Positions 1 to 6,892 of a stretch of 8,149 bases of DNA are shown here, piece after piece. How positions within the stretch are numbered: the first letter of the stretch is position 1; every line of letters starts with the position of its first letter. The position numbers and the translations under genes were made by a program. Under the pieces are notes generated by a model. It was not told the DNA's origin. It ran no database searches and saw nothing but the letters and a program-made list of their open reading frames with translations. This stretch comes from Euryarchaeota archaeon UBA439. Its GTDB lineage: Archaea; Thermoplasmatota; Poseidoniia; Poseidoniales; Thalassarchaeaceae. The stretch covers positions 1 to 8,149 of the forward strand of contig DANB01000021.1 in the NCBI GenBank assembly GCA_002497245.1, read 5' to 3'.

Positions 1-709
1 ATGTACTGTGATTTGCTTCTGGGTGTGGCATTAGGCCAAACACGCGACCTGTTGGGTCACATACACCTGCAATGTTTCTCATACTTGCATTGGGGCATAT
101 AGGGAATGGGAGTAGTTCATCGCCTGCACTTGGATATTCATGCATTGGGTCGACGTAGCGGACCACGAGTTGGCCATTTTCAGCCCATTGATCGAGATTT
201 TTGTCGATGGTTGTGACAAATTTACCTTCTCCATGTCTTACTGGCACACGGATTCGTTCGAGACCTTTCGTCCACACACATGGGCTGTTTGGATCGAATT
301 CAAGATGAACCCATCTGTCCTCATAGTGCCCAGTATTGTTGAGTGTGAGGCTGGCTGTTTGGGTCAAACTAACATCCTCATCACCTGGAAGTAAGCCCAT
401 TTTTACTAGAACTTGGAAGCCATTGCAAATTCCGATTACGGGTTTACCTGATTTGACAAAATTTCTTACTTGTTCACGGAGACCAAAACGTAACCTATTG
501 CCCATTAATCTGCCACTCCCCAAATGGTCGCCGAATGAAAAGCCACCAGGTACTGCCATGAGGTGATAATCTTCTAGATCCAGTTCTCCATTGACTAATC
601 TATTCACATGAACTCGATCTGCTTTAGCGCCAGCCATTTCGAAAACTGCCATTGTTTCAGTTTCACAATTAATTCCAAAACCGGAAAGAACTGCTACTCT
701 GGGTATCAT
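1..709 (-). CDS. purQ: FGAM synthase glutaminase subunit PurQ (C-terminus cut by window edge)
   Basis: This is the class I glutamine amidotransferase subunit of phosphoribosylformylglycinamidine synthase. It releases ammonia from glutamine for PurL in step four of cytoplasmic purine synthesis. The reading frame is open from the ATG at 709 to the left edge, giving 236 residues. Visible motifs are the N-terminal LSGFGINCE strand and loop, PGGFSFGD (54-61), the nucleophile elbow GICNGFQ with Cys95, VRHGEGKF (157-164), and MPHPE (227-231) holding the catalytic His229 and Glu231. PurQ proteins are usually about 220-270 residues, so only a short tail is missing. The start ATG overlaps the purSL stop codon by one base (TAATG), with a G-rich stretch GGGGGT about nine bases upstream, so it is probably translated by coupling to purSL. 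All catalytic residues are present, and the identification is secure. Confidence 0.95.
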   Translation of the reverse strand, partial: MIPRVAVLSGFGINCETETMAVFEMAGAKADRVHVNRLVNGELDLEDYHLMAVPGGFSFGDHLGSGRLMGNRLRFGLREQVRNFVKSGKPVIGICNGFQVLVKMGLLPGDEDVSLTQTASLTLNNTGHYEDRWVHLEFDPNSPCVWTKGLERIRVPVRHGEGKFVTTIDKNLDQWAENGQLVVRYVDPMHEYPSAGDELLPFPICPNASMRNIAGVCDPTGRVFGLMPHPEANHST

Positions 710-3700
710 TAATTTCTACCCCCATTCAAAGTATCTTTCCAAGAGTCTCTCAGTTCAGACATGGAAGCAGTCAACACGGGGACTTTTGAATTTGAAATCT
801 TTATTTCATCGCCTGAATTGACTTTGCCTAAATAATTACATTCGTGTCCTTTCATTGCATCTTCAAAAATTTTAGAATTTTCTGGTTTTACGCTGACTAA
901 AATCCTACCAAGGCTCTCCCCGAATAGAGCCCCCCAGTCATCCAAATTAATATCTGCATTGAATATCTCTGAAATATCTAAATCGGCTCCTGAATCGCAA
1001 CCGAAACAACATTCTGCTACCGCGGCTGCAAGTCCTGCATCACTGCAATCATGAGCGCTTGAAACTAATTCATTTGACATGGCTTTCGTCAGACTATGAT
1101 AAAGCGATAAATTCCGAGATGTATCAATTTGTGGGACTTGCCCTCCGATTCCACTCTCTCCGTTTGATTCGTCACGAAGCATGAAAGCTAATTCGCTAGC
1201 ACCCAACTCTTGGTGAGTTTCTCCTACAAGATATATCATGTCTCCAACTTGTTTGAAGTCGCTAGAAACCGCCTTTCTTACATCTGAATGATTGCCAATT
1301 AAACTGAATAAAAGCGTGGGAGGGACGCTGATTTTTTCGCCATCTAATGTAGCATCATTTTTCATAGAATCTTTGCCGCTGATACATGGTAAATTGTAGG
1401 CTCTACATACTTCATCTAAAGCTCTGTTTGCTCTCACCAATTGTGCTAACTTGTAACGTCCGTCGGGTGTTTTTGCGGATTCTACAGGGTCTGGCCAACA
1501 AAAATTATCAAGGCCCGCGATTAGATCTAAATCTACACCAACGCATACTGCATTTCGTAATGCCTCATCGATACTAGCTGCGGCCATAGCATATGAGTCA
1601 ATGTCAGAATATCTCGGAACGATTCCGTTTGAAATCACTGCACCTTGTGTTTTTCCTTGAATTGGTGCAATTACTGCTGCATCTCCTGGGGCATCATGAT
1701 TTACTCCACAAAATGGTTTTATGACTGATTGAGCAATGACTTCGTGATCATAGGATCTTACCCACCATTCTTTACTAGCAACGTTGGGTCTAGCCATTAA
1801 TCTGGACAAGATTTGTCCCATTCCAGCAGCATCTACTGATGGGAATGAAATTGGGTCGTGATTCGGAGTTTTCCACTCTGACTCCAATTGTAATTGGGGG
1901 CAACCATCGTGCAAGAATGAAATTGGTAAATGAGCTACTGTTTCATCGCCATAGCGTACAACGAATGCTCCTGAGTCAGTAAATTGCCCTACTGCGGTCG
2001 CTTCAACTTCGTGTAATCTTGCTAGTTTTTCAAATTCTTCACAATCTTCAGGATTGATGCCGATTGTCATCCTCTCTTGAGATTCAGAAACCAGTATTTC
2101 CCATTTGCTCAACCCCGGTTGTTTCAAAGGTACTGCGGCCAAATCTAAATCTGCTCCGCCAGTTAATTCTGCTAATTCCCCTACACTGCTAGATAGTCCT
2201 CCTGCTCCGTTATCGGTGATTACTTGTATTAATCCCAAATCTCTCGCTTCCAATACCATGTCTATCATTTTCTTCTGAGTTATAGGGTCGCCTATCTGAA
2301 CGGCAGAAGAAGGGCTGTCTTCTGTCAATTCTAAACTAGAAAATGTTGCTCCGTGAATTCCATCACTGCCTACCCTTCCACCGACCATGTAAATGATGTT
2401 GCCCGGCTGAGGTGTTTTGTCGTGACTTTCGCGGCCATCGGGTAATTTCCTAGGCATTATACCGACTGTTCCACAATATACCAATGGCTTACCTAGATAC
2501 CTTTCGTCAAAAACAATAGAGCCATTGACTGTAGGGATTCCAGACTCATTGCCTCCTGCACGCACACCTGCGTGAACTCCTCGGAATACCCTTGAAGGGT
2601 GGAATAACCCCTCAGGTAAGTGACCAGAATAATCAGGAGGTCCAAAACAAAAAACATCTGTATTGGCTATTGGCCTTGCACCCAATCCTGTCCCCAAAAT
2701 ATCTCTATTGACTCCTACGATTCCGGTCATTGCTCCCCCATATGGGTCTAATGCACTCGGAGAATTATGAGTCTCCGCCTTAATGCATAGACTCCATGAA
2801 TCATTCCAAGCAATAACTCCTGAATTATCATGAAATATGCTTAGCAGCCAATCAACATCAGATTGTATATCTAAAGTTGGTTTCATAATGTGTGTTTTGA
2901 AGAGAGAATCTATGTATGTGTCTTCACCTGTTTCAAGATCTACATGATGAATTTTTGCTGCAAATATCTTGTGGCAACAATGCTCTGACCAGGTTTGGGC
3001 CAAACATTCGAGTTCGGCATCAGTTGGAGCTTTTTCTGGAAGACCTAATTTTCTTCTTTCGGAACGGACTTGGGGGTTTCTATAATTAGCTTGTATTGCC
3101 TTCATTTCTTTTAAATTTAAAGCCAAAAGGCCTTTTTCACTAATTTCAATTAATTCTTCGTCACTTACTTCCAAATTGACTGTTGCTGAGGGTTGTTCGA
3201 TAAGCACTGGCCTCTCAGGAAAATCTAATTTAGGCCAGTTTGAAATAGAGCATTCTTTTCTATCGGAAATACTCGCTCTTTCTATCATTTGATTATGTAA
3301 CTTACTAGCCAACCATGTCGGAGAGATATCATTTGAAATCCCCCAAAACAAATATGTCATTGTCGTAGAAATTTGTGATTGTTCAGAAATTTGCGGAAAA
3401 ATTGTTCGCAATCCATCTAATCCTGCTTGTCCGGCATTATCTGTAACGCCGGGTTTAAATCCAACAGTAATTGCAATTTCTGGAGCTTTTGGAAATAATT
3501 TTTTGTTGTCGATTACTGATTTGTCGAGAGTTCCAAATTCAATAATTGGATCTGCGAATAAATCATATATCGCACGTTCAGCTTCCTTTTTAGAAATATC
3601 AGATTTTACCTGATAGCCCAACACCACTCTTACAGAATTTACTGAAATGGAATAATCTGATTTTAACATTGCTTTGATTGATTCACCTCGGGCGTCAGTC

Positions 3701-3756
3701 AAACCTTCTATGTCTTGCGTGACAACTTGAAAGTTGAAAAATCCTAGTTCGCCCAT
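709..3756 (-). CDS. purL: FGAM synthase, fused PurS-PurS-like-PurL (PurSL)
   Basis: This is the large subunit of phosphoribosylformylglycinamidine synthase (1015 residues), which converts FGAR, ATP and ammonia to FGAM. Residues 1-85 and 92-165 look like two PurS units: the first has GLTDARGESIK, the second VGFKPGVTDNAGQ. The rest is PurL: TWSEHC (255-260) with the conserved His259, KAETHNSPS (326-334), GVNRDILGTG (348-357), TDNGAGGLSSS (514-524), GKDSMKND (794-801) and HDCSDAGL (902-909). Free-standing PurL is about 600-750 residues and the single-chain form with glutaminase about 1200-1300. At 1015 residues with a separate purQ, this is the intermediate PurSL architecture. The ATG at 3756 is the first in-frame start after a stop at 3796-3798. 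A weak GGCGG lies upstream, so this start is not strongly supported by a ribosome site. The gene forms an operon with purQ. Confidence 0.95.
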   Translation of the reverse strand: MGELGFFNFQVVTQDIEGLTDARGESIKAMLKSDYSISVNSVRVVLGYQVKSDISKKEAERAIYDLFADPIIEFGTLDKSVIDNKKLFPKAPEIAITVGFKPGVTDNAGQAGLDGLRTIFPQISEQSQISTTMTYLFWGISNDISPTWLASKLHNQMIERASISDRKECSISNWPKLDFPERPVLIEQPSATVNLEVSDEELIEISEKGLLALNLKEMKAIQANYRNPQVRSERRKLGLPEKAPTDAELECLAQTWSEHCCHKIFAAKIHHVDLETGEDTYIDSLFKTHIMKPTLDIQSDVDWLLSIFHDNSGVIAWNDSWSLCIKAETHNSPSALDPYGGAMTGIVGVNRDILGTGLGARPIANTDVFCFGPPDYSGHLPEGLFHPSRVFRGVHAGVRAGGNESGIPTVNGSIVFDERYLGKPLVYCGTVGIMPRKLPDGRESHDKTPQPGNIIYMVGGRVGSDGIHGATFSSLELTEDSPSSAVQIGDPITQKKMIDMVLEARDLGLIQVITDNGAGGLSSSVGELAELTGGADLDLAAVPLKQPGLSKWEILVSESQERMTIGINPEDCEEFEKLARLHEVEATAVGQFTDSGAFVVRYGDETVAHLPISFLHDGCPQLQLESEWKTPNHDPISFPSVDAAGMGQILSRLMARPNVASKEWWVRSYDHEVIAQSVIKPFCGVNHDAPGDAAVIAPIQGKTQGAVISNGIVPRYSDIDSYAMAAASIDEALRNAVCVGVDLDLIAGLDNFCWPDPVESAKTPDGRYKLAQLVRANRALDEVCRAYNLPCISGKDSMKNDATLDGEKISVPPTLLFSLIGNHSDVRKAVSSDFKQVGDMIYLVGETHQELGASELAFMLRDESNGESGIGGQVPQIDTSRNLSLYHSLTKAMSNELVSSAHDCSDAGLAAAVAECCFGCDSGADLDISEIFNADINLDDWGALFGESLGRILVSVKPENSKIFEDAMKGHECNYLGKVNSGDEIKISNSKVPVLTASMSELRDSWKDTLNGGRN

Positions 3757-3807
3757 CTGGTTCCGCCGCCTATGAGTAGTTCCCGTAACAACTCGTCAAT
3801 GAACAAA

Positions 3808-3817
3808 GCGGTGTGAA
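3808..3817 (-). repeat. Intergenic word TTCACACCGC, copy 1
   Basis: On the minus strand TTCACACCGC followed after four bases by TTCAT. It sits just downstream of the candidate purSL TATA box, around the expected transcription start. An identical ten-base word with the same TTCAT spacing occurs at 5595-5604. Its role is unknown, and it could be a regulator site or chance. Confidence 0.3.
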
Positions 3818-3825
3818 GCATAGGC

Positions 3826-3840
3826 TTAATGATACAAAAA
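3826..3840 (-). promoter_or_regulatory. Candidate TATA box for the purSL-purQ operon
   Basis: Read on the minus strand, TTTTTGTATCATTAA is the only AT-rich run of TATA type between purSL and pyrF that points towards purSL. An archaeal promoter here would start transcription near 3805-3810 and give a leader of about 50 nt before the ATG at 3756, unlike the leaderless arrangement inferred for pyrF. It lies only about 20 bases from the pyrF box on the other strand, so the two promoters would be back to back. The assignment is by pattern only. Confidence 0.4.
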
Positions 3841-3850
3841 TAGGCGATGA

Positions 3851-3858
3851 TTTACATA
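3851..3858 (+). promoter_or_regulatory. Archaeal TATA box for leaderless pyrF
   Basis: TTTACATA is centred 26-27 bases before the ATG at 3881, the distance normally found between an archaeal TATA box and the transcription start. This implies that transcription starts at or next to the A of the start codon, so the mRNA would be leaderless. No Shine-Dalgarno sequence precedes the ATG, in agreement. The box also helps to prefer ATG 3881 over the in-frame GTG at 3869. Confidence 0.55.
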
Positions 3859-3880
3859 CCTATAGTCTGTGTTTGAATAC

Positions 3881-4681
3881 ATGGAGGCTCAGACAGTATG
3901 GGGTTCAAGATGGGAAAATTGTGCAAATCCTTTAGCCCATCGTATTATGGAAGTGGCTACAAAAAAGAAATCACTTGTGTGCTTAGCCGCTGACATGGAG
4001 TCTATCTCCGATTTAATAGACTTAGTTACAGAGGTGGGGCCATATATTGCGGCTTTGAAAACTCACGTAGATATGGTTAAAGATTTCAATAAGAAAGATT
4101 GGGGGAGATTAACAGAATTGGCGGATTCATTAGATTTGCTACTTTTTGAGGATAGAAAATTTGCAGACATCGGAAAAATATCTCAAAATCAAATGGCAGG
4201 GATTTATGATATTCGCTCTTGGGCGGATATTGTAACTGCACACAGAATTTCAGGACCAGATATTGTTGATGGTATAGCTGCCGGCTGGGCAGACGTAGAA
4301 CGAATTGGGGGAATTTTATTATTAGCACAAATGTCAAGTCAAGGAAATCTACTAAATCTAAATTATACAAAAGAAACTATTGAAACTGGAAAAGGATCGC
4401 CTCATGTAATTGGATATATTGGAAATGGAAGTTCTGCTGAAGAAATAAAACAATTGAGGTCTTTGGTAGGCGATAGCCAAATGATTTGGACTCCTGGTAT
4501 TAACTTAGATAGTGGGGCTGGAAAAATGGGTCAGAGATATGGCAATCCAAGAGATAGTGTAGCAGCAGGAGCAGATATCATCATTGTCGGTTCAGGGATA
4601 CATGGACAAAGTGATCGTGTGGCTGCTGCAAAGGCATATGCCAATGCTTCTTGGAATGCACTAGTTGAAAGGAGTAAATGA
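3881..4681 (+). CDS. pyrF: Orotidine 5'-phosphate decarboxylase, eukaryote-type
   Basis: This enzyme decarboxylates OMP to UMP, the last step of de novo pyrimidine synthesis. The 266-residue product (from ATG 3881) resembles the yeast Ura3 / human UMPS decarboxylase domain rather than the short archaeal PyrF. It has an N-terminal NPLAHRIM segment, LKTHVDMV with Lys60, LLFEDRKFADIG with Asp91, Lys93 and Asp96, LLAQMSSQG with Ser152, WTPGINLD, GQRY with Gln218 and Tyr220, and IIIVGSGI. The Lys-Asp-Lys-Asp catalytic set is intact. The residue matching yeast Arg235, which holds the substrate phosphate (family pattern VGRG), is Ser238 here. The start at ATG 3881 is favoured by a TATA box at -26; a GTG four codons upstream is the alternative. 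It is divergent from purSL and probably co-transcribed with the small membrane protein after it. Another TIM-barrel function is unlikely given the DRKxxD motif. Confidence 0.92.
   Translation: MEAQTVWGSRWENCANPLAHRIMEVATKKKSLVCLAADMESISDLIDLVTEVGPYIAALKTHVDMVKDFNKKDWGRLTELADSLDLLLFEDRKFADIGKISQNQMAGIYDIRSWADIVTAHRISGPDIVDGIAAGWADVERIGGILLLAQMSSQGNLLNLNYTKETIETGKGSPHVIGYIGNGSSAEEIKQLRSLVGDSQMIWTPGINLDSGAGKMGQRYGNPRDSVAAGADIIIVGSGIHGQSDRVAAAKAYANASWNALVERSK
4669..4674 (+). promoter_or_regulatory. Shine-Dalgarno site for the small membrane protein gene
   Basis: AAGGAG lies inside the last codons of pyrF, ten bases before the ATG at 4685. It supports this start codon and translation from a shared pyrF transcript. 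It contrasts with pyrF itself, which has no such site. Confidence 0.6.
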
Positions 4682-4684
4682 AGA

Positions 4685-4933
4685 ATGGGGCCAGATGAAG
4701 AAGTTATTCTTTATGCCATATATTGGTTTGCAGCAATTGGGATATCTCTTCTAACCATATTTATTCTTTCGAGAGAGGTGCTGAAAAGGTGGCGTCTTAA
4801 TTATCGTCTAGAGAATAATGATGAAACTTTATTGAATGATTCTTCAGTAAAAATTGAAGTTGTAACCAGTGCGCCAAAAGGAAGTTCTTTTGTCGATTCT
4901 GTGCCTGCGTTTCTAATTGATAATAGTGAGTAA
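4685..4933 (+). CDS. Small single-pass membrane protein, function unknown
   Basis: I do not recognise this 82-residue protein. Residues 8-29 form one hydrophobic helix (ILYAIYWFAAIGISLLTIFIL), preceded by acidic residues (DEE) and followed by a basic stretch (SREVLKRWR). This predicts an outside N-terminus and a cytoplasmic tail of about 50 residues. The tail is polar, first acidic (ENNDE) and then rich in Ser and Val, with no metal or catalytic motif. It starts three bases after the pyrF stop with a good AAGGAG site, so it is very probably a real gene in the pyrF operon and not a chance frame. Its last 21 bases overlap the 3' end of the convergent receiver-like gene. A membrane role is likely, but any link to pyrimidine synthesis is only positional. 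Confidence 0.72.
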   Translation: MGPDEEVILYAIYWFAAIGISLLTIFILSREVLKRWRLNYRLENNDETLLNDSSVKIEVVTSAPKGSSFVDSVPAFLIDNSE

Positions 4934-5557
4934 CTCATCATAATAATTTTGCAAATCGACATATTCCAAATAATGAGCTATTCCCAATGCAGAGCTAAGA
5001 ATTAATACTGATAAAATTAGTAGTTTCAGTTTACGCCATCGTTTTTTCTTGGGTTTTTCAATTACTGGCTCGGGCACCGTAGGAAGAGCGGGCAATGGAG
5101 GGAGTTCGGGGAGAGGCGGAAGAAGCGGCGGAGTTGGCTCTTCTAATTCTGGATATAATGCGTCTAAATCCGGAAGCCCCGGAGCGGCAGGAATATCTCC
5201 CATAATTTCTTCCCATTTTTCATCTATATCACTAAATGTCACAGGAGTAATGAGAGTGGCAACTGCACCAGAAGAATATGCTGCGTCTTGTGTTTTAGAT
5301 AATCTTGTTTTACTAGAAACGAATATTATACGAGCATTAGAATCTGTTTCTCTCATTTCAAGTGCTGCAATATGTCCATCCATTGTCGGTAGATCTAGTA
5401 CAAGGAATACTAATTCCGGCTTTAAACGCACATATTCATCGACGGCTTTGTCGCCATCTTGACAGATTTCGGTGCTCCAACCTCTACGAGACATTATGTT
5501 TCTTAGCCTACCTTCCAAGATAGAATTGCCAACTACAACAAGAGCTACACGTGACAT
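4913..5557 (-). CDS. Tail-anchored pseudo-receiver protein with proline-rich linker
   Basis: The product is 214 residues from ATG 5557. Residues 2-120 read as a CheY-like receiver fold: VALVVVGNS as strand one, LVFLVLDLPTMDG around the usual phosphorylation loop, IIFVSSK, and LITPVTF near the usual Lys-Pro. The phosphorylation residues are mostly lost. The acidic pair is V9-G10-N11, the Lys is Thr104, and the phosphoacceptor slot aligns with Val53, although Asp55 is close by. Residues 121-165 are a linker rich in Pro, Leu and Glu with PPLP repeats. A basic patch (KPKKKRWRKLK) and a hydrophobic helix (about 178-197) then predict a C-terminal anchor with the receiver in the cytoplasm. ATG 5557 starts exactly at the domain and has a TATA-like box at about -25; an ATG ten codons upstream (5587) is the alternative. 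The gene follows ftsY with its own probable promoter. Its partner is unknown. Confidence 0.82.
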   Translation of the reverse strand: MSRVALVVVGNSILEGRLRNIMSRRGWSTEICQDGDKAVDEYVRLKPELVFLVLDLPTMDGHIAALEMRETDSNARIIFVSSKTRLSKTQDAAYSSGAVATLITPVTFSDIDEKWEEIMGDIPAAPGLPDLDALYPELEEPTPPLLPPLPELPPLPALPTVPEPVIEKPKKKRWRKLKLLILSVLILSSALGIAHYLEYVDLQNYYDELLTIIN

Positions 5558-5577
5558 CTCAAACTGCACACAAGGGG

Positions 5578-5585
5578 TATGATAC
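5578..5585 (-). promoter_or_regulatory. Candidate TATA box for the pseudo-receiver gene
   Basis: On the minus strand GTATCATA is centred about 25 bases before the ATG at 5557, within the 49-base gap after ftsY. The position fits a leaderless archaeal transcript and favours ATG 5557 over 5587, since the longer form would place the box inside the coding region. The trailing CATACC is also seen at the pyrF box (3855-3860), and TGTATCAT is also seen at the purSL box. Confidence 0.45.
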
Positions 5586-5594
5586 ATGAAAGAC

Positions 5595-5604
5595 GCGGTG
5601 TGAA
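5595..5604 (-). repeat. Intergenic word TTCACACCGC, copy 2
   Basis: Second copy of the ten-base word, on the same strand, between the ftsY stop and the pseudo-receiver TATA box. Including the flanking TTCAT, about 16 of 19 bases agree with the copy at 3808-3817. Here it lies upstream of the box, where archaeal activators or BRE-like elements act, unlike copy 1. Confidence 0.3.
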
Positions 5605-5606
5605 AG

Positions 5607-6881
5607 TCAATCTAATATTGAGTCTAGGAACCATTCTGGATCAAAGTCTTTGAGATCTTCGTAGCCTTGTCCTACACCTGCTAAAACAATCGGTCTGCCT
5701 GTAGCGTGTGCTATAGAAAGTGCAGCACCTCCTTTGGCGTCAGTATCTAATTTACATAATGTAACGCCATCAAAATTTAATATTCTTTGGAATTCTTTTG
5801 CTTGTGTAACCGCATCATTCCCTGCTAACGCGTCAGCCACAAATATCACCAAATGTGGTTGAGTGATTCTATGCACTTTCCTAAGTTCTTCCATTAAATT
5901 TGTTTTGTTTTGCATTCTTCCCGCTGTATCAATTATTACAATATCGTCGCCCTTGGCTTTGGCGCTTTCTATGGCATCTCTAGAAACTGCAGCGGAATCG
6001 CCTCCTCTTTGGCTTTTGATACACCTAACACCGATTCGTTCAGCGTGAGTGGAAAGCTGATCTATGGCTCCTGCACGGAATGTATCTGCAGCGGCTAGAA
6101 CTACGGAATATCCTTGTTCTTTAAGGCGGTGTGCAATTTTGGCTGTAGTAGTTGTCTTACCTGTACCATTAACGCCAACTATCATTATCGACACGGGGGT
6201 GTCTTCAGTTACAAAAGAGTGGATTGTTCTATCAAAATCCCAGTATCCGGCCTCAAGTAAATTTTGTAATGATTTACGAACTATCTTTTCGACTATAGAT
6301 TCCAATCCAGTACGTGTGTCGATTCGCGAACCGATTAAATTCGCCTTTAACGTATTTATCACCTCCATAACTGCGGAATGCCCCATATCGGATTGTAACA
6401 ATTCTTCTTCGAGTTCGAACAATATTTCGTCCAACACTGAGCCTCCGCGAATTATTTGTCCACCTTTAGTCACTTGGGCACCTGATAGATCTATTTCGAA
6501 GTCCTTTGCAACCGGTACCAATGCCCTACCTGTTGTTGTTTTCATACGATCTATGGGTTTGTTTTGAGGGGTTTGGATAGATTTAATTCGATCAATTTTT
6601 TCTGCTTGTTGTGCAATTTTTCTGGCTTTCTTGTCTTTCTCTTTAGAAAAAGGATTCTTGGATAAATCTTCTGAAAAATCGTCCCATTCGTCTTCTTCCA
6701 ATTCGTGCTCTTGTGTGTCTTCGATAGAGGGTTTTGTTTTTTTTGATTCTTCTATAGCCGACAATAATTCTTCTCTTTTCTGAAGGATTTCTTCGGCTTC
6801 GGCAGAATCCTCTTCGATAGTAATCTCGTTTTTATCGACCGCGTCCTTTGTTTTTTTCTTGAAGCGATCGAAGAGTCCCAT
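5607..6881 (-). CDS. ftsY: Signal recognition particle receptor FtsY
   Basis: FtsY is the SRP receptor GTPase that docks ribosome-nascent chain-SRP complexes at the membrane. The 424-residue product starts with a short amphipathic basic segment (MGLFDRFKKK), followed by a highly charged, mostly acidic A-like region to about residue 115, probably coiled and membrane-associating. Then comes the NG domain: helical N domain about 125-225, G1 loop GVNGTGKTTTT (236-246), DTFRAGA (266-272), G3 DTAGR (318-322), G4 CKLD (376-379) with DAKGGAALS following, and the closing GVGQGYEDL (402-410). DTFRAGA and the C-terminal GQGYEDL separate it from unrelated P-loop proteins. The G4 motif has Cys where Thr is usual (TKxD), while the Lys and Asp that recognise guanine remain. 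It begins nine bases after pfdA with a good ribosome site, the typical archaeal pfdA-ftsY order. Confidence 0.96.
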   Translation of the reverse strand: MGLFDRFKKKTKDAVDKNEITIEEDSAEAEEILQKREELLSAIEESKKTKPSIEDTQEHELEEDEWDDFSEDLSKNPFSKEKDKKARKIAQQAEKIDRIKSIQTPQNKPIDRMKTTTGRALVPVAKDFEIDLSGAQVTKGGQIIRGGSVLDEILFELEEELLQSDMGHSAVMEVINTLKANLIGSRIDTRTGLESIVEKIVRKSLQNLLEAGYWDFDRTIHSFVTEDTPVSIMIVGVNGTGKTTTTAKIAHRLKEQGYSVVLAAADTFRAGAIDQLSTHAERIGVRCIKSQRGGDSAAVSRDAIESAKAKGDDIVIIDTAGRMQNKTNLMEELRKVHRITQPHLVIFVADALAGNDAVTQAKEFQRILNFDGVTLCKLDTDAKGGAALSIAHATGRPIVLAGVGQGYEDLKDFDPEWFLDSILD

Positions 6882-6885
6882 AAAA

Positions 6886-6892
6886 TCCCTCT
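6886..6892 (-). promoter_or_regulatory. Shine-Dalgarno site for ftsY
   Basis: AGAGGGA on the minus strand overlaps the TAG stop codon of pfdA and sits four bases before the ATG at 6881 (the GAGGG core five bases before). It fixes the ftsY start and indicates translation from a pfdA-ftsY message. Confidence 0.6.

Noticed and set aside
140..566. Two overlapping plus-strand frames at the left end
   Set aside because: They lie opposite purQ, whose catalytic motifs are plain on the minus strand.
3757..3880. Riboswitch or small RNA gene in the divergent region
   Set aside because: I see no convincing stem-loop set or known riboswitch core; the two promoters use most of the space.
5049..5462. Glycine/serine-rich frame of 137 codons on the plus strand
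   Set aside because: It is the antisense of the proline-rich linker and receiver domain; Gly/Ser richness is what the complement of Pro codons gives. It has no domain and no ribosome site.
6064..6567. Plus-strand frame of 167 codons opposite ftsY
   Set aside because: It overlaps the GTPase domain of ftsY fully and shows no recognisable motif.
6846..6862. T-rich run as a terminator
   Set aside because: It encodes lysine-rich residues (KKKTK) near the start of FtsY on the other strand and lies inside the gene.
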